DNA of 64,000 bases from Micromonospora zingiberis (GTDB lineage Bacteria > Actinomycetota > Actinomycetes > Mycobacteriales > Micromonosporaceae): positions 62,001-126,000 of the forward strand of contig NZ_SJJR01000006.1 in assembly GCF_004331455.1 (NCBI RefSeq), read 5' to 3'. The position numbers and the translations under genes are program-made. How positions within the stretch are numbered: position 1 is the first letter of the stretch; the number at the start of each line of letters is the position of its first letter. Positions 45,746 through 54,018 of this stretch are shown here, piece after piece. A model generated the notes under the pieces. The model was not told where the DNA came from. It saw only the letters and a list, made by a program, of their open reading frames with translations, and ran no database searches.

Positions 45746-46774
45746 CTACCGCTGCGGGCGCAGCTCCGCGAAGTGGCAGGCGGAGGGGTGCGGGTCGGCC
45801 GCCCGCGGCACCGCCTGCGGGTCCTGGGTGGCGCAGATGTCCTGCGCCTTCCAGCAGCGGGTCCGGAAGTGGCAGCCGCTCGGCGGGTCGGCCGGGCTCG
45901 GCACGTCGCCGGTCAGCCGGATGACGCTGCGGTGTCCCCGGGCCTCCGGGTCGGGCACCGGCGCGGCGGAGAGCAGCGCCTGCGTGTACGGGTGGGTGGC
46001 CCGCTGGTAGATCTCGTCCTCGGTGCCGATCTCCACGATCCGGCCGAGGTACATCACCGCGATCCGGTCCGAGATGTGCCGGACCACCGACAGGTCGTGG
46101 GCGATGAAGATGTACGACAGCCCGAACTCGTCCTGGAGTTCCTCCAACAGGTTGATCACCTGGGCCTGGATGGAGACGTCCAGCGCGGAGACCGGCTCGT
46201 CGCAGACGATCACCTCGGGGCGCAGGGCCAGCGCCCGGGCGATGCCGATGCGCTGCCGCTGGCCGCCGGAGAACTGGTGCGGGTAGCGGTTGATGTGTTC
46301 CGGGTTCAACCCGACCACGTCGAGCAGTTCCTGGACCCGCCGTTCGCGGCTGCCCCTGGGAGCGGCCTCCGGGTGGATCTCGAAGGGCTCGCCGATGATG
46401 TCGCCCACCGTCATCCGTGGGTTCAGCGAGGTGTACGGGTCCTGCATGACCATCTGCATGTTGCGCCGGATCCGCCGCAGTTCGGCGCCGGAGGCGGCGA
46501 ACAGGTCCTGCCCGCCCAGGGTGGCCCGGCCGGCGGTCGGGCGCTCCAGCCGCATCAGCAGCCGGGCGAGGGTGGACTTGCCGCAGCCCGACTCGCCGAC
46601 GATGCCCAGCGTCTCGCCCCGGCGCAGCTCGAAGCTGACCCCGTCGACCGCCTTGACCGCGCCGACCTTCTTCTTGAACAGCACGCCCTGCGTGATCGGG
46701 AAGTGCTTGACCACGTGGTCGACGTCGAGGATCGTCTCGCCCCGGACCTTGGTGGGCCTAGTGGGTGCGGTCAT
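45746..46774 (-). CDS. Oligopeptide ABC transporter ATPase, DppF-like (operon 2)
   Basis: 342 residues. GESGCGKST Walker A, FSGGQRQ signature, VIVCDEP Walker B, and the C-terminal Cys extension (GCHFRTRCWKAQDIC, ACHF). The start is ATG at 46774, with AGGAGG seven bases upstream; it overlaps the DppD-like gene by 17 bases. Clearly paralogous to the gene at 26535. Confidence 0.93.
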   Translation of the reverse strand: MTAPTRPTKVRGETILDVDHVVKHFPITQGVLFKKKVGAVKAVDGVSFELRRGETLGIVGESGCGKSTLARLLMRLERPTAGRATLGGQDLFAASGAELRRIRRNMQMVMQDPYTSLNPRMTVGDIIGEPFEIHPEAAPRGSRERRVQELLDVVGLNPEHINRYPHQFSGGQRQRIGIARALALRPEVIVCDEPVSALDVSIQAQVINLLEELQDEFGLSYIFIAHDLSVVRHISDRIAVMYLGRIVEIGTEDEIYQRATHPYTQALLSAAPVPDPEARGHRSVIRLTGDVPSPADPPSGCHFRTRCWKAQDICATQDPQAVPRAADPHPSACHFAELRPQR

Positions 46775-47795
46775 CGTGTACCTCCTGCGCGAAGTGGCAC
46801 GCGCTGGTCCGGCCGTCGCCGAGGACCAGGTCGTGCGGCACCACGTCCACACAGACCTGCTGGGCGTACGGGCACCGGGGGTGGAAGGGGCAGCCGCTCG
46901 GGATCCGCATAAGGTTGGGCGGCAGGCCCCGGATCGTGGAGAGCTTTCCGCCGCGCTGGTCCAGGCGCGGAATCGACTCCAACAACCCCTTGGTGTACGG
47001 GTGCGCGGGCGCCCGGTACAGCGAGCGGACGTCGGCGTGCTCGACGATCCGGCCCGCGTACATGACCGCGATCCGGTCCGCCACGTCGGCGACCACACCG
47101 AGATCGTGGGTGATCAGGATCATCGCCATGTCCAGGTCCCGCCGCAGGTCGGCGAGCAGATCCATGATCTGGGCCTGCACGGTGACGTCGAGCGCGGTGG
47201 TCGGCTCGTCGGCGATGAGCACCTTCGGCTCCATGGCCAGCGCCATCGCGATCATGACGCGCTGCCGCATGCCGCCGGAGAACTGGTGCGGATAGTCGCC
47301 GAGCCGCTTGGCCGCCGCCGGGATCTGCACCAGGTCCATCAGCTCCACCGCGCGGCGCCGGGCGTCGGCGCGGGACATGCCGAGCCGCTGGCGCAGCGTC
47401 TCACCGATCTGCCAGCCGACCGGGAAGACCGGGTTCAGCGCGGAGAGAGCGTCCTGGAAGATCATCGCGATCTCCTTGCCGCGTACCTGCCGGCGCCGCT
47501 CCTCGGGCAGCCCGAGCAGGTCCCGGCCCTGGTAGCGGATCTCGCCGGAGCTGATGTGCGCCGGCGGGCTGTCCAGGATGCCCATGATGGCCTGGGCGGT
47601 GACCGACTTCCCGGAGCCGGACTCGCCCAGCACGGCGAGCGTCTCGCCGGGGTCGAGATGATAGCTGACCCCGTTGATCACCTTGGCCACGCCCTCACCG
47701 GTACGGAACTCGATGTGCAGGTCGCGCACTTCGAGCAGGTGCCCGCCGGGCGGGGTGGGGGAGGCCGGGGTCGGCCGGACGGCGTACTGGCTCAC
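46758..47795 (-). CDS. Oligopeptide ABC transporter ATPase, DppD-like (operon 2)
   Basis: 345 residues. GESGSGKS Walker A, FSGGMRQ, VLIADEP, and C-terminal Cys motif GCPFHPRCPYAQQVC with ACHF. The GTG at 47795 lies in CCGTGAGC, where TGA is the stop of the upstream mini-ORF, so translation is coupled. The frame that extends further upstream reads through repeat DNA and is not used. Paralogous to 25505. Confidence 0.92.
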   Translation of the reverse strand: MSQYAVRPTPASPTPPGGHLLEVRDLHIEFRTGEGVAKVINGVSYHLDPGETLAVLGESGSGKSVTAQAIMGILDSPPAHISSGEIRYQGRDLLGLPEERRRQVRGKEIAMIFQDALSALNPVFPVGWQIGETLRQRLGMSRADARRRAVELMDLVQIPAAAKRLGDYPHQFSGGMRQRVMIAMALAMEPKVLIADEPTTALDVTVQAQIMDLLADLRRDLDMAMILITHDLGVVADVADRIAVMYAGRIVEHADVRSLYRAPAHPYTKGLLESIPRLDQRGGKLSTIRGLPPNLMRIPSGCPFHPRCPYAQQVCVDVVPHDLVLGDGRTSACHFAQEVHDDRTH

Positions 47796-47911
47796 GGGGC
47801 CTGCCTTTCGCTCGCGACTGCGGGGCTCGCTGCGCTCACTCCTCGCGCTCGCGGTGTTTGCCTTTCGCTCGCGACTGCGGGGCTCGCTGCGCTCACTCCT
47901 CGCGCTCGCAT
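47792..47911 (-). CDS. 39-codon mini-ORF made of a duplicated 19-codon unit
   Basis: ATG 47911 lies three bases after the DppC-like stop; the TGA overlaps the DppD-like GTG. The peptide contains two copies of RARGVSAASPAVASERQ, encoded by a 51-bp perfect direct repeat with a 57-nt period, so the frame is preserved. It occupies the same junction as the 80-nt unit at 25425 in operon 1. It may act as a coupling spacer. Confidence 0.5.
   Translation of the reverse strand: MRARGVSAASPAVASERQTPRARGVSAASPAVASERQAP
47802..47909. repeat. 51-bp perfect direct repeat, two copies
   Basis: Copies at 47802-47852 and 47859-47909, separated by six bases (GGTGTT). They begin TGCCTTTCGCTCGCGACTGC on the plus strand. 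The period of 57 is a multiple of three. Confidence 0.9.
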
Positions 47912-47914
47912 GAC

Positions 47915-48871
47915 TCACCGCAGTTTCGGGTCGAAGGCGTCGCGGATCGCGTCGCCGAGCATGATGAACGCCAGCACGGTCAACGCGAGGAAGGTCGACG
48001 GGACGACCAGCGGGGTGGCCGACTCCCGCATGTGCACCCGACCGTTGTTGATGTCGATGCCCCACGAGATGGTCGGTTCCTTGAGACCGATGCCGAGGAA
48101 CGACAGGGTCGCCTCGGCGGCGATGAACGAGCCGAGCGCGATGGTCAGCACCACGATCGCCGGGGCGAGCGCGTTCGGCAGGATGTGCCGCCACATGATC
48201 CGACCGTTGCCGGCGCCGAGCATCCGGGCCGCGGCCACGTAGTCCTGCTCCCGTGCGGTGATCACCGAGGAGCGGACCACCCGGGCGGCGGTCGTCCAGC
48301 CGAGCACCGCCAGGACGAAGATGACCGAGCCGAGGCGCACCGTGGCGCTGTCGCTGGCCACCCGCTTCAACAGCACGATCGCGGCCAGCAGCAGCGGGAT
48401 GCCGAGCACGATGTCGATCACCCGCGAGAGCACCGCGTCGACCCAGCCGCCGAAGTAGCCGGCGAGCATCCCCACGACCAGCGCGATCACGCCGGTGAGC
48501 AGCGCCGACAGGGCGCCGACCAGCAGTGACGCGCGAGCGCCGTAGACCGCCCGGGCGTACGTGTCGCAGCCCTGGAAGTCGTACCCGAAGAGAGCCCCGC
48601 CGGACGGCGCGGCATGCTGCCGGGACAGCACGCAGCTCGCCGGATCGTTGCTGGTGAACAGCCCCGGCGCGATGGCCATCGCGGTCACCAGCAGGACCAG
48701 GACCAGGCTGATCCAGAAGATCGGCTTGCGGCGCAGGTCCCGCCAGGCGTCACCGGCCAGGCTGCGGGGCTTGCGCGGCTGGCCCACCTGGTTCGGCGTA
48801 CCCGGTTCGCCCGACGGCCCCCGCCGCGCGGCCTGGTTCTCGGAGGCCGCCACGGTTTCGAAGTCGCTCAT
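47915..48871 (-). CDS. Oligopeptide ABC transporter permease, DppC-like (operon 2)
   Basis: 318 residues. A polar N-terminus of about 45 residues leads to WRDLRRKPIFWISLVLVLLV, then about five more membrane segments and the EAA loop DYVAAARMLGAGNGRIMWRH. ATG 48871 overlaps the TGA of a nine-codon mini-ORF (GCATGAGC), with GAGG seven bases upstream. The C-terminus GDAIRDAFDPKLR matches the operon 1 paralogue (GDALRDALDPKFR). Confidence 0.93.
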   Translation of the reverse strand: MSDFETVAASENQAARRGPSGEPGTPNQVGQPRKPRSLAGDAWRDLRRKPIFWISLVLVLLVTAMAIAPGLFTSNDPASCVLSRQHAAPSGGALFGYDFQGCDTYARAVYGARASLLVGALSALLTGVIALVVGMLAGYFGGWVDAVLSRVIDIVLGIPLLLAAIVLLKRVASDSATVRLGSVIFVLAVLGWTTAARVVRSSVITAREQDYVAAARMLGAGNGRIMWRHILPNALAPAIVVLTIALGSFIAAEATLSFLGIGLKEPTISWGIDINNGRVHMRESATPLVVPSTFLALTVLAFIMLGDAIRDAFDPKLR

Positions 48872-48897
48872 GCCGCCACCTCGCTGCGCTCACTCAT
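48868..48897 (-). CDS. Nine-codon mini-ORF at the permease junction (operon 2)
   Basis: ATG 48897 overlaps the DppB-like stop in ATGAGTGA, reads MSERSEVAA, and stops in the TGA that overlaps the DppC-like ATG. The unit is 26 nt from ATG to ATG and looks like a shortened version of the 80-nt units, with the same GAGG-7nt-ATG end. Confidence 0.45.
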   Translation of the reverse strand: MSERSEVAA

Positions 48898-49828
48898 AGC
48901 GGATCCTCGGGTCGAGTACGGCGTACAGGATGTCCACCACCAGGTTGGAGACGAGGTAGACCACGACGAGCACGCTGACGATGCCCACCACCAGTGGGCC
49001 GTCCTCGGTGCGGATGCCGCGGAAGAGGTTGAAGCCGACGCCCGGGATGTTGAACACGCCCTCGGTGATGATCGCGCCGCTCATCAGGTTGCCCAGCTCG
49101 ACGCCGAGGAAGGTGATCACCGGGATCAGCGAGTTGCGCAGCACGTGCACGCTGACCACCCGCCGGTTGGGCAGGCCCTTCGACCGGGCGGTACGCACGT
49201 AGTCGGCGCGCAGGTTCTCCGCCACCGAGGTACGGGTCAGCCGCAACGCGGTGGCCAGCGAGAGCGAGCCGAGAACGATGCCGGGCAGCAGCAGCGCGTA
49301 GAAATCCGGGTCGGCACCGGCGGTGGCCGGGAACAGTTGCCACTTGACGCCCAGGAAGTACTGCGCGAGCGGGGCGAGCACGATCGTCGGGATGCCGAGC
49401 ACCAGCAACGTCAGCAGCAGCGTGGCGTTGTCGAAGATGCTGGCCCGCCGGATGCCGGCGAGCACCCCCGCGGTGACGCCGAAGATGACGGCGACCGCGA
49501 TGGCGATCAACGCCAGCTTGATGGTGACCGGCCAGGCGGCGGCGAGGATGTCCCCGATCGACCGGCCGGTGAGCGACTCGCCCAGGTCACCCCGGAGCAG
49601 GTTCGAGATGTAGTCGAAGTAGCGGTAGAAGAAGCCGCCGACGCCGGTCGCGTCGAGGTGGTACTTCTCGGTGAGGTACGCCCGCTGCGCGGCGGTGACC
49701 GGACGTTCGCCGGCCAGCGCCTGGATCGGGTCGCCCTGGCCGGCGAACATCAGGGCGTAGACGATCAGCGTGGTGCCGAAGAAGGCCACGACCATCTGGA
49801 GCAGCCGCCGCACGATGAAGCGGAACAT
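48890..49828 (-). CDS. Oligopeptide ABC transporter permease, DppB-like (operon 2)
   Basis: 312 residues. MFRFIVRRLLQMVVAFFGTT start, about six membrane segments, and EAA loop RADYVRTARSKGLPNRRV. It ends AVLDPRIRYE exactly like the operon 1 paralogue. The stop TGA lies inside an ATGAGTGA junction. It is somewhat shorter than the operon 1 protein, mainly in the first extracellular loop. Confidence 0.93.
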   Translation of the reverse strand: MFRFIVRRLLQMVVAFFGTTLIVYALMFAGQGDPIQALAGERPVTAAQRAYLTEKYHLDATGVGGFFYRYFDYISNLLRGDLGESLTGRSIGDILAAAWPVTIKLALIAIAVAVIFGVTAGVLAGIRRASIFDNATLLLTLLVLGIPTIVLAPLAQYFLGVKWQLFPATAGADPDFYALLLPGIVLGSLSLATALRLTRTSVAENLRADYVRTARSKGLPNRRVVSVHVLRNSLIPVITFLGVELGNLMSGAIITEGVFNIPGVGFNLFRGIRTEDGPLVVGIVSVLVVVYLVSNLVVDILYAVLDPRIRYE

Positions 49829-49864
49829 ACTTGGCAGTCTCTCTGAAAAGGGGCGAATCGCGTG

Positions 49865-49898
49865 GCGGGTCGGATCATCGCCCGATGATCCGACCCGC
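49865..49898 (-). other. Stem-loop between substrate-binding and permease genes (operon 2)
   Basis: Perfect 16-bp arms GCGGGTCGGATCATCG with a 2-nt apex. It has the same position as the hairpin at 23241 in operon 1 but no sequence similarity. Confidence 0.75.
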
Positions 49899-49912
49899 GT
49901 ACCGTGCGGCTG

Positions 49913-51517
49913 TTACTTGACGGCCTCGATCTTGAGCAGGTTGACCCGGTCGAAGAGGTCCACCTCGACGTTCTTCACCTTGGTCGAGTGCCCGAAGTTG
50001 TTCTGGCCGAACCGCAGCGGGATCACCGGCAGGTCCTCCGCCAGCAGGTCCTCGGCGGCCTGGTACTTCTTGATCGCCTCGTCCTCGTTCGGCGCGCTGA
50101 TGCCCTCGGCGAGCAGCTTGTCGAACTCCGGGTTGCTGTAGCCGTAGTAGTTCGACGAGCCGTTGGTGCTGTACAGCGGGCCCAGGTAGTTTTCCATGGA
50201 CGGGTAGTCCATGATCCAGCCCAGCCGGAACAGACCGACCGGCTGCTTGGCCTTCACCTTGGTCAGCAGGTCGGCGAACTTCGGCTCGGCGTTGCCGACG
50301 CAGTCCACGCCCAGGTTGGCCTTGAGCTGGTTGCAGGTGGCGTCGATCCAGTCCTTGTGGCCACCGTCGCCGTTGTACGACAGGGTGATCTTCGACGGGC
50401 CGCCAGCCGCCTGGTACAGCGCCTTGGCCTTGGCCGGGTCGAACTCGCCCGCCGCACCGACGGTGTTCTCCCGGTAGCCGGCGACCACCGGCGAGACGAA
50501 CGAGCGGGCCGGCTGCTGCGAGTCCTTGAAGATCGACTTGGTGATCTCCTCGCGGTCGATCGCCATCGAGATCGCCTTGCGCACGTCCGGGTTGCTGAAC
50601 TCCTGCTGGAAGGTCGGGAAGGCCAGGAAGTGCAGCGACGAGGCAGGGCTCTGCTGGAACCGGTCACCCAGGTCGGTGGCGGCCGTCGAGAGGTTCTCCG
50701 TCGGGATGGTCTTGATCACGTCGAGGTTGTCCGACAGCACGTCCGCGTAGGCGGCGGTCAGCTGCTGGTAGATCCGGAACTCGACGCCGGCCACCTTCGG
50801 CTGCTCGCCGGGGAAGGCGTCGTAGCGCTCCACCTCGACCTTGGCGTCGTGCTGCCAGGTGCCCTTCATCTTGAACGGGCCCTGGCCGACCGGAGCCTGC
50901 TCGTACCCCTCGGCCAGCTTGCCGGGCGCGGAGAAGGCGGCCTGCGGCAGCGGGTAGAAGGCGGTGTAGCCGAGGATCGACTTGAACTCGCTGTACGGCT
51001 GGGACAGCGTGACGGTGAAGGTGTCGTCGTCGACCTTCTTCAGCCCGCTGAGCGCGGTGGCCTTCGGGCTCTCGCCCTGCAGGTCGTCGTAGCCGGCGAT
51101 CTTCTCGAAGAAGTAGCTGGAGTTCTGGCCGTTGGGGGCGTACGCGCCGTAGTTCCAGGCGTCGATGTAGTTGTCGGCGGTGACGTCCTCGCCGTTGTGG
51201 AACGTGTAGCCGTCCTTGAGCTTCACGGTCCAGGTGGTGTTGTCCTCGGACGTGATCGACTCGGCCGCCACCTCGTACGGCTTGTTCGTCTCGTCGTAGT
51301 CCACCAGCGGGCTGAACAGGGCCGCGAGCACCTGCGAGCCGCTCGTCTCGTTGGTGTTGGTCGGCACCAGGTGCTGCGGCTCGGCTATCTCGATCCGCAC
51401 CGCCGCGTTGGGGTCGCTCTCGCCGGATCCACCATCGCCGCCCGAGCCGCAGGCCACCAGGCCCAGGGTCACCGCGAGCGGGAGGGCGGTCCAGGCAGCG
51501 AGCCTACGAACACGCAT
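49913..51517 (-). CDS. Oligopeptide ABC transporter substrate-binding lipoprotein (operon 2)
   Basis: 534 residues, SBP_bac_5 family. Lipobox GLVAC (Cys23), then a Gly/Ser-rich linker. Family blocks: NGEDVTADNYIDAWNYGAYAPNGQN, of which NYGAYAPNGQN is the core, QAPVGQGPFKMKGTWQHD, and NPDVRKAISMAIDREEI. The start is ATG at 51517, after AGGAGG. First gene of operon 2 and a distant homologue of the protein at 21574, so the two systems probably take up different peptides. Confidence 0.94.
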   Translation of the reverse strand: MRVRRLAAWTALPLAVTLGLVACGSGGDGGSGESDPNAAVRIEIAEPQHLVPTNTNETSGSQVLAALFSPLVDYDETNKPYEVAAESITSEDNTTWTVKLKDGYTFHNGEDVTADNYIDAWNYGAYAPNGQNSSYFFEKIAGYDDLQGESPKATALSGLKKVDDDTFTVTLSQPYSEFKSILGYTAFYPLPQAAFSAPGKLAEGYEQAPVGQGPFKMKGTWQHDAKVEVERYDAFPGEQPKVAGVEFRIYQQLTAAYADVLSDNLDVIKTIPTENLSTAATDLGDRFQQSPASSLHFLAFPTFQQEFSNPDVRKAISMAIDREEITKSIFKDSQQPARSFVSPVVAGYRENTVGAAGEFDPAKAKALYQAAGGPSKITLSYNGDGGHKDWIDATCNQLKANLGVDCVGNAEPKFADLLTKVKAKQPVGLFRLGWIMDYPSMENYLGPLYSTNGSSNYYGYSNPEFDKLLAEGISAPNEDEAIKKYQAAEDLLAEDLPVIPLRFGQNNFGHSTKVKNVEVDLFDRVNLLKIEAVK

Positions 51518-51586
51518 TAAGCCTCCTCATCTCCTTACGCAGCGCAGTCAGACCCAACGTGGGGTGACTCTGCGCAACGACGGGCA

Positions 51587-51615
51587 ACGGTAGGTCGCGC
51601 GCCGCGAGTCGGCAA
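51587..51615 (-). promoter_or_regulatory. Promoter candidate of oligopeptide operon 2
   Basis: On the minus strand TTGCCG and TACCGT are separated by 17 bases, about 60 bases upstream of the start. Confidence 0.5.
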
Positions 51616-51841
51616 CGTAGCGGTTGCGAACGGGTAACAGAACGAGACCCCCTGCGTTGCCGGGTGCCGGCACCCGTGCTATACGAACGCCCGGAATTTC
51701 CGAGATGACGTGGGGCAAAGTGGGGAGTGGTTCAGCGGAGTCCGGCTCTGCTGCTGCCGTATCGCGCCGAATCGGCGTGGCTGCCGTGTTACGGGGATTC
51801 CTGCCTGGCTGTCCCGAGCTGTTATGGCCGACCGCACATCT

Positions 51842-51858
51842 AATCACTCAAAGTGACT
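51842..51858. promoter_or_regulatory. Near-palindromic candidate operator
   Basis: AATCACT-CAA-AGTGACT has one mismatch between arms. It is about 330 bases from the binding-protein start and 97 bases from folD, so its target is unclear. Confidence 0.25.
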
Positions 51859-51954
51859 ATGCCCACGTTACGCAAAGTAGCTCTTTGGTGCGGGTGTCGC
51901 CGAGCTGGAGTGGTCCGCGCAAGCCGGCGCGGTCGGTCGTGAGACGATCAGGGC

Positions 51955-52815
51955 GTGACGGCGACGCTTCTGGACGGCAAGGCGACCGCAGCCGAGATCA
52001 AGGACGAGTTGCGGGCACGGGTCAAGGCGCTGGCGGAGCGGGGCACCGTGCCAGGGCTCGGCACGGTACTGGTCGGGCACGATCCCGGCTCCCAGGCGTA
52101 CGTCAACGGCAAGCACCGCGACTGCGCCGAGGTCGGCATCGCCTCGATCCGCCGGGAGCTGCCGGCCGACGCCACCCAGGCGCAGGTCGACGAGACCATC
52201 GCCGAGCTGAACGCCGACCCGGCGTGTCACGGCTACATCGTCCAGCTGCCGCTGCCCGGGCACCTGGACACCCAGCGGGTGCTGGAGCTGATCGACCCGG
52301 ACAAGGACGCCGACGGTCTGCACCCGGTCAACCTGGGGCGGCTGGTGCTCGGCTACGACGCGCCGCTGCCGTGCACCCCGCGCGGCATCGTGGAACTGCT
52401 CCGCCGGCACGACGTGCCGCTGCGCGGCGCCAACGTCGCGGTGGTCGGCCGGGGCAACACCGTCGGGCGCCCGCTCGGGCTGCTGCTCACCCGGCGCAGC
52501 GAGAACGCCACCGTGACCCTGTGCCACACCGGCACCCTCGACCTCGCCGCGCACACCCGGGCCGCCGACATCGTCATCGTCGCGGCCGGTGTACCCGGCC
52601 TGCTCACCACCGACATGATCACGCCGGGGGCGGTCGTGGTCGACGTGGGCATCACCCGGGTGATCGGCTCCGACGGCAAGGGCCGCTACACCGGCGACGT
52701 GAACCCGGAGGTCGCCGAGGTGGCCGGCAAACTGGTGCCGATGCCCGGCGGCGTCGGCCCGATGACCCGCGCCATGCTGCTCACCAACGTCGTAGAACGC
52801 GCCGAACGCGGCTGA
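51955..52815 (+). CDS. folD: Methylene-THF dehydrogenase / methenyl-THF cyclohydrolase
   Basis: 286 residues. It interconverts 5,10-methylene-THF and 10-formyl-THF, the donor for purN and purH in this window. [13 protein letters not shown] contains the catalytic Lys. QLPLPGHLD and [11 protein letters not shown] flank the folate site, and [16 protein letters not shown] is the NADP fold. [12 protein letters not shown] end is typical. The GTG at 51955 has no clear Shine-Dalgarno. Confidence 0.96.
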   Translation: MTATLLDGKATAAEIKDELRARVKALAERGTVPGLGTVLVGHDPGSQAYVNGKHRDCAEVGIASIRRELPADATQAQVDETIAELNADPACHGYIVQLPLPGHLDTQRVLELIDPDKDADGLHPVNLGRLVLGYDAPLPCTPRGIVELLRRHDVPLRGANVAVVGRGNTVGRPLGLLLTRRSENATVTLCHTGTLDLAAHTRAADIVIVAAGVPGLLTTDMITPGAVVVDVGITRVIGSDGKGRYTGDVNPEVAEVAGKLVPMPGGVGPMTRAMLLTNVVERAERG

Positions 52816-52876
52816 GGTGTAAGGAAGGGCACCCTATTAACGCCTCCGGTAGAGCAGGGGCCCCCTATTAACACCT
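52816..52876. repeat. Dispersed intergenic repeat (AAGGAAGGG/TTAAC family), copy 2
   Basis: It begins next to the folD stop with GAGGTGTAAGGAAGGGCACC and contains CCCTATTAACGCCT (52832) and CCCTATTAACACCT (52863), a 31-nt-period direct repeat. The ends GGTGTAA and TTAACACC are inverted. It matches the element at 28284. Confidence 0.65.
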
Positions 52877-52945
52877 GGGGCGGTGGAACGAAACCCCCGA
52901 GGTGCTCATAACCGTCCGCCCCTGGCCCGAACGGTGCCACCATGG

Positions 52946-52977
52946 CTGATACGGTCCGGAAAACCGACTGGTATCAG
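52946..52977. promoter_or_regulatory. Inverted repeat in the mdh promoter region
   Basis: CTGATAC and GTATCAG arms are separated by 18 bases, ending 15 bases before the mdh start. It could be an operator or a 5' UTR hairpin. Confidence 0.3.
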
Positions 52978-52991
52978 GGAGTGGGACGACC

Positions 52992-53942
52992 ATGGGTAAG
53001 AAAGTCACTGTCGTCGGCGCCGGATTCTACGGCTCCACCACCGCGCAGCGCCTGGCCGAGTACGACGTCTTCGACACCGTCGTGATCACCGACATCGTGG
53101 AGGGCAAGCCCGCGGGTCTCGCCCTGGACCTCAACCAGTCGCGGGCCGTCGAGGGCTTCGAGACCAAGGTCGTCGGCGTGACCACCGGCCCGAACGGTGA
53201 GGGCTACGAGGCCATCGAGGGCTCGGACGTGGTGGTCATCACCGCCGGCCTGCCCCGCAAGCCGGGCATGAGCCGGATGGACCTGCTGGAGACCAACGCG
53301 AAGATCGTCCGGCAGGTCTCCGAGAACGTGGCGAAGTACGCCCCGAGCGCCGTGGTGATCGTGGTCTCCAACCCGCTGGACGAGATGACCGCGCTGGCCC
53401 AGCTCGCCACCCAGTTCCCGCACCAGCGGGTGCTCGGCCAGGCCGGCATGCTGGACACCGCCCGGTTCACCAACTTCGTGGCCGAGGCGCTGAACGTACC
53501 GGTGAAGTCCGTCAAGACGCTGACCCTCGGCTCGCACGGCGACACCATGGTCCCCGTGCCGTCGCAGAGCACCGTCAACGGCAAGCCGCTGCGCGAGGTC
53601 ATGCCGGCCGAGCAGATCGAGGAACTGGTCGTCAAGACCCGTAACGGTGGCGCCGAGGTGGTGGCGCTGCTCAAGACCGGCTCGGCGTACTACGCCCCGT
53701 CGGCCGCCGCCGCCCGGATGGCCAAGGCCGTCGCGGAGGACTCCGGCGAGGTCATGCCGGTCTGCGCCTGGGTCGACGGCGAGTACGGCATCTCCGGCGT
53801 CTACCTCGGCGTGGAGGCCGAACTCGGTGCCCAGGGCATCAAGCGGGTCGTCGAGACCGACCTGGACGCCGACGAGGTGGCCGCCCTCAACGAGGCCGCC
53901 GAGGCCGTCCGCGCCAAGCAGGCCGACGTAGCCAACATGTGA
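52992..53942 (+). CDS. mdh: Malate dehydrogenase (LDH-like type)
   Basis: 316 residues. The Rossmann start VTVVGAGFYGSTTAQRL binds NAD. Substrate-binding Arg residues are in ITAGLPRKPGMSRMD, and the catalytic His in LGSHGDTMV. This short Gly-rich motif and length place it in the LDH-like MDH group, not the 330-residue type common in Streptomyces. It catalyses malate to oxaloacetate in the TCA cycle. The start is ATG at 52992, after a GGGAGTGGGA. Confidence 0.95.
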   Translation: MGKKVTVVGAGFYGSTTAQRLAEYDVFDTVVITDIVEGKPAGLALDLNQSRAVEGFETKVVGVTTGPNGEGYEAIEGSDVVVITAGLPRKPGMSRMDLLETNAKIVRQVSENVAKYAPSAVVIVVSNPLDEMTALAQLATQFPHQRVLGQAGMLDTARFTNFVAEALNVPVKSVKTLTLGSHGDTMVPVPSQSTVNGKPLREVMPAEQIEELVVKTRNGGAEVVALLKTGSAYYAPSAAAARMAKAVAEDSGEVMPVCAWVDGEYGISGVYLGVEAELGAQGIKRVVETDLDADEVAALNEAAEAVRAKQADVANM

Positions 53943-53962
53943 GCCCTAAGCTCCAGCTGAGT

Positions 53963-54018
53963 TGATCAAGAGGTTTGCGTCTCGGAGAAGCCCGTCCGAG
54001 ACGCAAACCTCTTGATCA
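53963..54018. repeat. Intergenic inverted repeat, GATC-ended family, copy 5
   Basis: Perfect 24-bp arms (TGATCAAGAGGTTTGCGTCT and four more bases) with an 8-nt loop, between the convergent mdh and TetR genes. It is the longest perfect stem of the family. Confidence 0.88.

Larger units (their letters stand above)
51518..51954. other. Divergent intergenic region between operon 2 and folD
   Basis: 437 bases without a convincing gene. Besides the promoter it holds a 16-bp palindrome (51661-51676) and a near-palindrome AATCACTCAAAGTGACT (51842-51858), both possible regulator sites. The part 51750-51890 is less GC-rich than average. Confidence 0.5.

Noticed and set aside
46758..48194. Long frame extending the DppD-like ATPase upstream to 48194
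   Set aside because: It reads antisense or out of frame through the permease gene and the 51-bp repeats; the ATPase family start is the GTG at 47795.
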